Source: Branchipolynoe longqiensis
Taxonomy: Eukaryota; Annelida; Polychaeta; Phyllodocida; Polynoidae
Reading direction: 5' to 3'
Assembly (NCBI GenBank): GCA_030323885.1
Contig: CM059190.1
Location: forward strand, 101,230,483-101,294,482
DNA: 64,000 bases
The translations under genes and the position numbers were made by a program. This document shows, piece by piece, positions 1 through 9,600 of this stretch; position 1 is the first letter of the stretch, and each line of letters starts with the position of its first letter. Below the pieces are notes generated by a model. That model was not told the origin of the DNA. It searched no databases and worked only from the letters and a program-made list of their open reading frames with translations.

Positions 1-126
1 GGCAAGCGCCAACCTAGGAAGTGACAAGTATCAATTTTCTAAGTCACTGGTTTGACTCAACCGGGAATTGAACTCCCGATATCCCACACGGGAAGCCTGT
101 GTTCTACCGATTCGGCTACCAGGCCT
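1..126 (-). mobile_element. SINE family 1, head fragment
   Basis: The minus strand shows the tRNA-like head TAGCCGAATCGGTAGA with box B GAGTTCAATTC, then the family body GAGTCAAACCAGTGACTTAG. It is cut by the window edge. Family 1 is the dominant SINE here: tRNA-like head, conserved centre (CCAGTGGGGCAGCACTATAA) and tail (GACCTTAGATGTTGCTAGGA, then AAAC-rich). Confidence 0.8.
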
Positions 127-553
127 AGTACATGAGTGTCGAAAACTGTCGTAAGTGTAAAAAATGCTGTAAGTGAGATAGTGTAGAAAACTCATAAGTA
201 GCACGAGTGTTGAGGTTTGCTGTAGGGATAATGGTTAATTGACACAAAATTATATTTTCTTATATATGCTCATGTACAGAATACTACATAATGAAGAGTC
301 TGTGTATTGAGCTATAAGACATAAGATTTAGTATGGAAAAGATATGACACTGACAGAAATTGTTCACATATGCTTACAGTGCGACAATGTAGCTATGTCC
401 TTGATGTATATATTATAAGTGTGTAGGTGACACAAACAGAAACACACACACATAATACACACACACATAATACACTCACATAATACACACACACACTCTA
501 TTAATAGTCACTTGTTGTACCTCTCTAAATAGAAAAAAGTTCACAACCCTTAC

Positions 554-624
554 CGGCCATTTGTAAGTCCCAGGAATGTCTTCCAATTTTGAAGAGCACC
601 AAAGCTGTAGGGGTTCCTATAACG
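554..624 (-). CDS. ZDHHC16: ZDHHC16 exon 7 (RNPY/NW block, penultimate)
   Basis: 71 bases, phase 0 to 2, reading [20 protein letters not shown] then TNG, with donor GTAAGG. The acceptor CTTCATTTCCTCAG (ending 625) is the first, diverged unit of the 62-bp minisatellite that fills the neighbouring intron. The next exon would lie left of base 1. Confidence 0.88.
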
Positions 625-3600
625 CTGAGGAAATGAAGAGTAGACACGCATGAACAGGGAGTAAATAACACAGAAACCACAGGTCACTAAGGAAGTGAAG
701 AGTAGACGCACATGAACACGGAGTAAATAACACAGAAACTACAGATCACACAGGAAGTGAAGAGTAGACGCACATGAACAGGGAGTAAATAACACAGAAA
801 CCACAGGTGACTAAGGAAGTGAAGAGTAGACACGCATGAACAGGGAGTAAATAATGCACTAACCACAGGTCACTAAGGAAGTGAAGAATAGACACGCATG
901 AACAGGGAGTAAATAAAGCACTAACCACATGTCACTAAGGAAGTGAAGAGTAGACGCGTATGAACAGGGAGTAAATAACACAGACACCACAGATCACACA
1001 GGAAGTGAAGAGTAGACACGCATGAACAGGGAGTAAATAACACAGAAACCACAGGTCACTAAGGAAGTAAAGAGTAGACACGCATGAACAGGGAGTAAAT
1101 AACGCACTAACCACAGGTCACTAGACGTGTATGAACAGGGAGTAAATAACACAAGACACCACAGATCACTAAGGAAGTGAAGAGTAGACACGTATGAACA
1201 GGGAGTAAATAACACAGAAACCACAGGTTACTAATGAAGTGAAGAGTAGACGCACACAAACAGGGAGTAAATAACACAGAAACCACAGGTCACTAAGGAA
1301 GTGAAGGGTAGACGCACATGAACAGGGAGTAAATACACAACACAGAAACCACAGGTCACTAAGGAAGTGAAGAGTAGACACGCATGAACAGGGAGTAAAT
1401 AACGCACTAACCACAGGTCACTAAGGAAGTGAAGAGGAGACACGCATGAACAGGGAGTAAATAACGCACTAACCACAGGTCACTAACGAAGTGAAGAGTA
1501 GATACGCATGAACAGGGATTAAATAACACAGAAACCACAAGTCACTAAGGAAGTGAAGAGTAGACGTGCATGAACAGGGAGTAAATAACACAGAAATCAC
1601 AGGTCACTAAGGAAGTGAAGAGTAGACATGCATGAACAGGTAGTAAATAACACAGAAATCACAGGTCACTAAGGGGCCGTCCAAAGTTGTCAATATTTTT
1701 ACGGTCTACTATGTTTCAGACCAACCACCTCCAAAAAAGGAAAGTTTGTTTTATTTAATGACGCCTCTAGAGCACATTGATTTTTATCGTCGGCTATTGG
1801 ACGTCAAACCTATGGTCATTCTGACATATTTCTTTGGAGGAAACCCTGCTGCCGCCATATAGGCTACTCTTTCTGATAAGCATCAAGGGGTCTTTTATAT
1901 GCACCTTCCCACAGACAGGACAGCACATACCACAGCCTTTGATGAACCAGTTGTGGTGCACTAGTTGGAACGGAAAATATCCCAAACTGCAAATGGGTCC
2001 ACTGAACAGGATCGATCGGATGACACACACTGTTACAGGTGGACATGCTACCACCTGAGCTACGTCCTGCTCCGACCACCTGCAAAGTACTAGGCTACAG
2101 ATCAACATTTTACATACGATTTAATTTACACTATTAGTGTAAATTAAAAAACACCAACATTTTTATTAAGCAATAAAAGTTGTACACTACTGACACCCCT
2201 CTCCCCCTCCCTCGTACACTTTGCACCAAGCTAAGTAGCAATGCGTATGAATTTGATAAGTCATTGGTTTGACTCGGCTGGGTTTCGAACTACCGACCTT
2301 CTGCATGGGAAGCCTGCACTTTACCCGATTAGGCCACTGCGTCCGGTACATCAAAGGTAAGCATTAAGGAACAGAAGTCTTACCATCCCTTTTAACCGGA
2401 AGCGTTTCGCTTCGCGGATGTTGATGTGGACCTCGATGCTCGTCTCACCCCAGTGAATGAGACGCGCATGCCACAGGGTGAGGAGCCCCACTGCGAATGA
2501 GACGGTAGAAGAGAGCAGGAACTCGTATGTGATGAAGCGGTGGAAGTGAAGGCCGGTGATGGACCTGGTCGGTGGAGAGATGACAGACTCAGATACTTCT
2601 TCCTGCGCAGCCAACCCAAATGTGGTCATGTTTGAAGTGTTCTGAGGAGCAAAAGACGAAGGTGCAACACCAAGCTGTTATGGCTGGTTTCTTGTTAAAA
2701 ATCAATATAAATTTCAGTTTCTACTGGTTAGAATGACTATGCTGTGAAAAAGATTGCTAAGGACATTTTTGCTGTTGTTGATTAAAATGGGGAAATTGTA
2801 AGCGCGGGCAATTAGCCTTCTTCATTCCATTGCTTTTTTGCCTATCCTAGTAATGTGGAATTCCAGGTGAGGTAGCGACAAGTATAAATTTGTATGTCAT
2901 TGGTTTCACTCAGACAGCGTTTGAACGCATGGGTCCGAATCGTATGACCTAGAAAAACTGGACGATGGGGCTCAACTCATCAGCCATCACATCTGGTTTA
3001 ATAAACGCTTTATCAGTCTCATGTTTCATTTGAGCCCTTTTGGGTTTCTGGAATGTGTAGGGTTTTGAGTGATCCCCCGCAATTGAAAGGTATCATGACG
3101 CCCCAAGGAAAGTATCACCGGCGTCCTTTGGATAAGTGAATTGAAGCCATTTATCTATACCTTTATGAACTAAGTGATTCCGCCAATTCCTCCCCTGCGA
3201 GACATCACAAAATGTATACATTTTGGCTTGAACTCAGCGGGGAGGGATTGATCCACCCATCAACATTAGACAAAGCATCCGATGGATATCTTTAATGGCG
3301 GTGCGTTCAATATCGTTCTTTTTTTTAATGTGAGCATTTCACTAATAAAATAGTGAATGTTCATGTAAAGAACAAAAGTTCAAATCACATGACCAGATCT
3401 TTAAAGATGACAATGCCAGACATACCTCTCCGTACAGTTCAAAGAGCTTGTCCCTAAAGACCTTGAAGTGATAGACGAAGTTTGCCACCTCTATGTCCTG
3501 CAAAAAGGAGACAACGCAGCTACATTATAGGAGACATGCATAAAGCAAATTCCACTAACCAGGGTTCATAGAACGTTGGCCACCAGATTCAACAAAATTT

Positions 3601-6600
3601 TAAGAACATTTTGAAGGAGACAATAAATAATTCCACAAAAGTAACTGACAGGAATTTGTCAAAAACAAATTCATCTCAAATATCATGTGTCATGTTATAA
3701 TCAGGGTTCATACAAAATGTTGGCTACCAGATTCAAGAACATACAGTTAAATTCAAGAAGATTCGAGGGTACTCGAACCCAAAATCTAAATTCAAGAATA
3801 TTTAGAACTTTCGGCGACGTGTGTGAACCCTGTGGTGTGAAATATGAGATGTGTCGTGGGAAAGGTGACACGAGTTATGCATAAATAATGTCCATTTTCA
3901 CCTTTTATTTGCTTTTTATTGTGGGTTATTTGGTTGATTAAGCAAGGAAATTTTCACTAGCTGTCAAATTGGTCTTCCTCATTACCCCGCCCCTTGCCCT
4001 ATCCTAGTAATGCCAAATGCCAGGCTAGATAGCGAGAAGTATACATTTTAAAGTTTTTTGTTTGACTCAACCAGGTTTCTAACCCCATGATCTACGAAAG
4101 TGGAAGGTGGATGCTCAACTCATTCGGCCTCCTCATTCCATATATACAATGTTTTTTCTACTGTGGTAAAGGTAATAAAAACCACTAGCACAAGTCCCCA
4201 TGACCGCAGATGTTGCAAGAACATAAAACTGCATTCACTCACCCTAGTCATTGGAAAGTTTCATTCTGCACATTTTCTGTGACGTCATATCATAGGACCC
4301 CCTCCCCCCCTGTGGATTCTTGTGTGAAAATGCATTGATTACCACATCATTTGATTTTACGCAGACCATGAATAATTGACACAAACTAACGACCCATCTA
4401 AGTCCTGAGAATGGGGGACCTCTGACTTTTTAGTTCAAATTCCTCCCGTTCGCATCACCACTGAACTAGTGGGCCTAAACAGCAAACTGTCACACTGCAA
4501 ACTCAATGGCTATGAGCAATCTTCTTACAGAAAAAGTGAAATATCTCTAAAACCACACGACCTAGAAGCAACCCGCTTGGAACACATATAGAAAACATAT
4601 TCAACGAATAGATTATATTAAATTTATATGGTTAGGGTTCTGATTATCTATTAATTTTGAATAAAATAGGCATTTTGCACTGCGCATCCCGGCAAACTCA
4701 ATGCATTGTCAATGGCCGTGAGGAATCTTAAATTATATTCATACAGAAGAAGTGAAATATCTCTAAAACCACAACACCTAGAGACAAACCGCTTGGTACA
4801 CATATAGAAAACATATTCAACGAATAGATTATGTTAAATTTATAAGGTTAGGGTTCTGCATTTCTATTAATTTTGAATAAAATAGACGTTTTGCACTGCA
4901 CGTACCGGCAAACTCAATGCATTGTCAATGGCAATATCTCTAAAACCACACCACTTAGAAACAAACTGTATGGTACACATATAGAAAACATATTCAAGGA
5001 ATAGATTATATTAAATTTATAAGGTTATGGTTTTGCATTTCTATTAATTTTGAATCAAATAAACTTTTTGCACTGCGTGTATCGGCAAACTCAATGAATT
5101 GTCAATGGCCGTGAGCAATCTTCATACAGAAGAAGTGAAATATCTCTAAAACCACACCACCTAGAGACAAACAGCTTGGTACCCATATAGAAAACATATT
5201 CAACGAATAGATTATATTAAATTTATACGGTTAAGGTTCTGCATTTCTATTAATTTTGAATAAAATAAACGTTTTGCACTGCATTGTCAATGGCCGTTTA
5301 GGCCCACTAGTACCGACGCGCCACCAAGTGTCGGAAAAATTAACTACGCCACATGTCCCCCATTGAGTTCATCCACCAGATATAAGTTGAATACAAAATA
5401 ACAGAACTTCATAAATATAGTAGAATTGTTTGTTGTTTGTTGAGGATGTATGTCCTACTAGTCCTAGCAATGCTTAAGCTCATGTGATAATAGGTACTGA
5501 CTTATGACAGTGCACACTGATGGTGAGTTCATAGTGCTGCCCCACTGGGAGACCAGGCCACCTGCACCATGACCCGATATCCCACTCAGTCACATTATCC
5601 TGATGCTGAACAAACCACTCCTTGTCCTTTCCTATAAGCACTGAGCGTCAGACTAGGTTTGTTTGTTTGTTTGTTTTTTGTTGTTTTACGTCCTAGCAAC
5701 ATCTAAGGTCATATCAGGACGGCGTCAGACTAGGTAGTGACAAGTGCCAATTTTGTAAGTCATTTGTTTGACTCAGCCAGGGTTCGAACCTACAACCTAG
5801 GGACATCACAGGCACAGGGACCCTGCCAGTGCTCTTACCGATTCTGCAACCACGTTCGGTCAATTATAATATAAAGAAGGTACGGTACTTACTGCATTTC
5901 CAAAGAAGTGCTTCTTAAATGGCGTGTAAGCGCATAAACTGACATAGGATGTGCCAATCCACATGTACACACAGAACAAGAAGAAATGACGATGATTGAA
6001 GAAACCCACGCAGTTATTCAGCCATGCTAAAAACAAGTTAAGGCTTCATTCTGCTTTTCATTTCGGTATCACAAAAAATTGTCTAAAACTAAAAGACGAA
6101 GGCGCAGTGGGTTATGGCTAACCCACTAACCCCCTTCATAATCTATTAATATGCCATATATAACTACCCGCTGATCTACCTATTTACAATGTAATGTAAA
6201 CGGCCGGAAGACCAGTGCCTCGGCACTGAAAAAATGTATATTCTGATGAATAAACTGTTTCACCAACAAAAAAAAGACAAGAAAATACAAATATTAAAGC
6301 TTCACAGGCCGATGAAAGCATCCGATGTTCAACACCAAAATACTGAACCTATATTTGATCCTACATATCACACTTACATGCCGGTGTATGCATTAACTTG
6401 CAAAGAAGGAGTTAATTTAATTGAGTCTGTCGCTGCTGAAGGCCGTGGTGTCCAGCATTTTGATGTACATGACAAAATTAACTTTTCATCTTGGCACTTC
6501 AAATATCTCAAAAGTTACTCCAAACTAAAGTAAGATAGATCATAACAAGCAACCAAATAGATTTATCTAAAATATACGCAGAAATTTAAAAGCATTGGAT

Positions 6601-9600
6601 TATGCAACTGTAATGATATATTTTTTCAGAGCGGACAAGATTAAGGATATTGTGTTGAGAGCAGACTAAATTAATGAGATTGTGTTAAGTGCAGACGACA
6701 TTAAAAAGATTGTGTTGAGAGCAGACGAAATTAATGAGATTTTGTTGAGTGCAGACAACATTAATAAGATTGTGTTGAGAGCAGACGACATTAATGAGAT
6801 TTTATTGAGTGCAGATGACATTAATGAGATTTTGTTGAGAGCAGACGACATTAATGAGATTTTGTTGAGTGCAGACAACATTCATGGAATTGTTTCATGA
6901 GCAGACGACTTCAATAAGATTGTTTTGAGAGCAGACGACATTCATATCACAAATCGCCTTGTAAAGGATACGGCAGTGGTGGTCCATCTTGAGCACACAG
7001 GTGTCACAGACGCTGCAGTGGTGGGCCCGGGGCGGCTTGGGGCTGATACACTTCTTACATATCGACACCACCTCAGGGATTTCCTACACCACAGAGAATA
7101 AACACAGCCCGACCAATGAAATTAGGTCTTGTATAATCATGAAGCTTTATGCGGAATGGTTTACGTATGGACAATTCTCATTGCATAGTTTACACATGAA
7201 CATTTCATAGGGAATGGTTAACACAGGAAACTTATTACCTTAAACGGCACGAATCGGGGTTAGGCTTAGCCGGAGCTAAGGCACTAGCCGCGGTTAGCTA
7301 CCTCGGGGTAGTGGCGGGTTGAAGAGGTGTGTGAATTGGTATGCACGAATGTACTAGCCGCGGCGGATAGCTAACCGTGAGTTTATTTATAGATTTGGGA
7401 ATTCCCTCCAGTCGACAATATGAATAACGCCGCCAATGCGGCGTCGGCGTTAATATCGGTTCGAATTTAGGGTTAAATTGATAAGATTTCATTCATTGCG
7501 TATGTAATTCTGCCAAATATGATCGCATTGAATAGATTTGGGTATAATATATTGCCGCCGATTTGGCGGTGACGGTGGCGGCCATGTTTATTTGACGTTG
7601 GACAGTATGGATATAGACGTCGCTGCGGCGGCGACGATTTGTTTACTTTACATTCGTCGATTCGAAAATATTAATATCTCTGCCGAACTAGCGGCGGCGT
7701 GAATTTCGCTTCGGATTTAGGGTTAAATTGATAAAATTTCACTTATTGCGTATTTAATTCTGTCAAATATGATCGCATTGAATAGATTGACATCCATACA
7801 CGCACACTAACACTAACCGCCCCGGCTAGCAGTTAAACCCGATTTGAAACTGGGGTAGCTTAGCCTAGGCTACGGTCCGCGGTTAGCGCTGGCACCGATT
7901 GATGCATACAGATTTTCCACCATTAGCCGTGTGGAGCTAGCCTAGCCACGGTTAAGCCCCTAACTCCGATTGGTGCATATGGCCCCTGGTGTGTTTAATT
8001 AACAGTTAAGTAAAGCAATTCAACATTTATATGTAGGTTATATATGGCATTGCCTTGGGATGCAGGAGGGAGGGGGGGGGGGGGGAGAGGGGAGAGGAGG
8101 GATGATGAGAGGAGACCGGGGCGCGAGAGGAAGAGGAGAAAAAGAAGCAAGAAAGAAAATAGATGGAGAGAAGGGAGGGAAGGAGGGGGGAAGGAGGGAG
8201 GAAGGAGGGAGGGAGGAGGGAGGGAGGGAGGGAGGGAGGGAGGGAGGGAGGGAGGGAGGGAGGGAGGGAGGGAGGGAGGGAGGGAGGGAGGGAGGGAGGG
8301 AGGGAGGAAAGATTAAATGGTAAAACAACAGTCAATCTTAAGTAATCTGTTATGGTATGGGAGGCACAGATTTGTTGTCCTATGAGGACAAACACCAAAG
8401 ACAAAGTTGCTACATTTATTTTATTTTGTTTTGTTTTTGTGATGGGTGTATTTATGCTGCCCATAACGGTTAAGTCTAATGACTTGTTTTCGCCGCTAGA
8501 CAGTAATAGTTTTGTGACTTCTTTTTATCACTTTCAGTTGTTATGTAGCTACCTACTGTAAGAATGGATATCCATGGTGATAGCCTTGGCTAAAATGACG
8601 GTATCAACCCTCCAGTAGTAGTTGATGGGTTTACCTGACTGATTACCTGTGTGTATATTCACAAACAGCTACTGAAACATGATACAATTAAAAGTTCTTG
8701 CACAATCTTAAAAAGGCCATGAAGTCGTCCCAAAATGCATTTATTGTTAAAAGCAATGCCTTTAAATAACGGAATATTAGCATCTCAGGTGTAGCTGATT
8801 ACGATCACCATTGCAGTGTAAATGATTGGGCATTCCTCATAAATAACTAGCAAGAGTGTCAAAAGTTAGAAAGCATTTGTAGGCGGCATTATCATTCAGA
8901 GGAAAATGGCGGCCAACAGTCCTTGTTAAATAACACATACCACTAAATCACCGTAATAACCCAAGATGGCTGAGTGCTCTGCGTTACCCAAATATATAGC
9001 CAATGCAAGCTGTTAAAGACTGGACGGTACCCAGCAGGTTGAACCAGTCAGTTGCCAATACGGGTGTTCTGAGTTCCGCTGGTCCATCATGGAAGACCTG
9101 GAGCTGTGACCCAGCATGTCGGGTCACAGCTTCAGTTTACATGGTGGAAGGTTTGGGTAAGATGGTGAATACACATACACCATGATACAGGAAGTGGTAT
9201 TTTATCTCATGTAAAATATTCGCTATGATAATTTCACTAAAATCTACATTAGAAACAAATGTGCAGCGATAATCTTAACAAGTTTGATTATCTGTAGGCA
9301 TATATAGTTGTAGGTTCAAAGTGAGTTTACAGTGTAGGTCTTAGAGTGAAGGAGGGGCTGGGAGGGGGCTGGGAGGATCCTCCCACTTTTCGCCATGTAA
9401 GCTGTATCTGCAACATGGTATCTGGCACCCGGCATGCTGGGTCACAGCTACATCCCTCTTTCTAAGGAACCAACCCGTATCTGAGGGAAGGTGTCCTATT
9501 TCAGGAGGTCACATAGTCAGGGATGAAAGTGGTCTCCGGGAAAAAAAGCGTAAATGCTGATATTCTCCCATAGGCTTAGCATTGTCAAGGAATCGCTGAA

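Noticed and set aside
746..1476. Cys/Leu/Phe-rich minus-strand frames of 60-81 codons
   Set aside because: They are produced by the 62-bp minisatellite; frames repeat with the unit and shift when unit length changes.
4465..5311. CRISPR-like array
   Set aside because: Units are long, contiguous, without spacers, and the genome is animal.
6234..6533. 99-codon plus frame
   Set aside because: Falls in a dispersed AT-rich repeat with copies at 31.6 and 54.4 kb where the frame is broken.
6666..6900. Ten-residue periodic frames on both strands
   Set aside because: A 30-bp repeat gives open frames on both strands without selection; lies in an intron.
8027..8464. Pro/Ser-rich (minus) and Gly/Arg/Glu-rich (plus) frames
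   Set aside because: Pure consequence of the (GGGA)n microsatellite.
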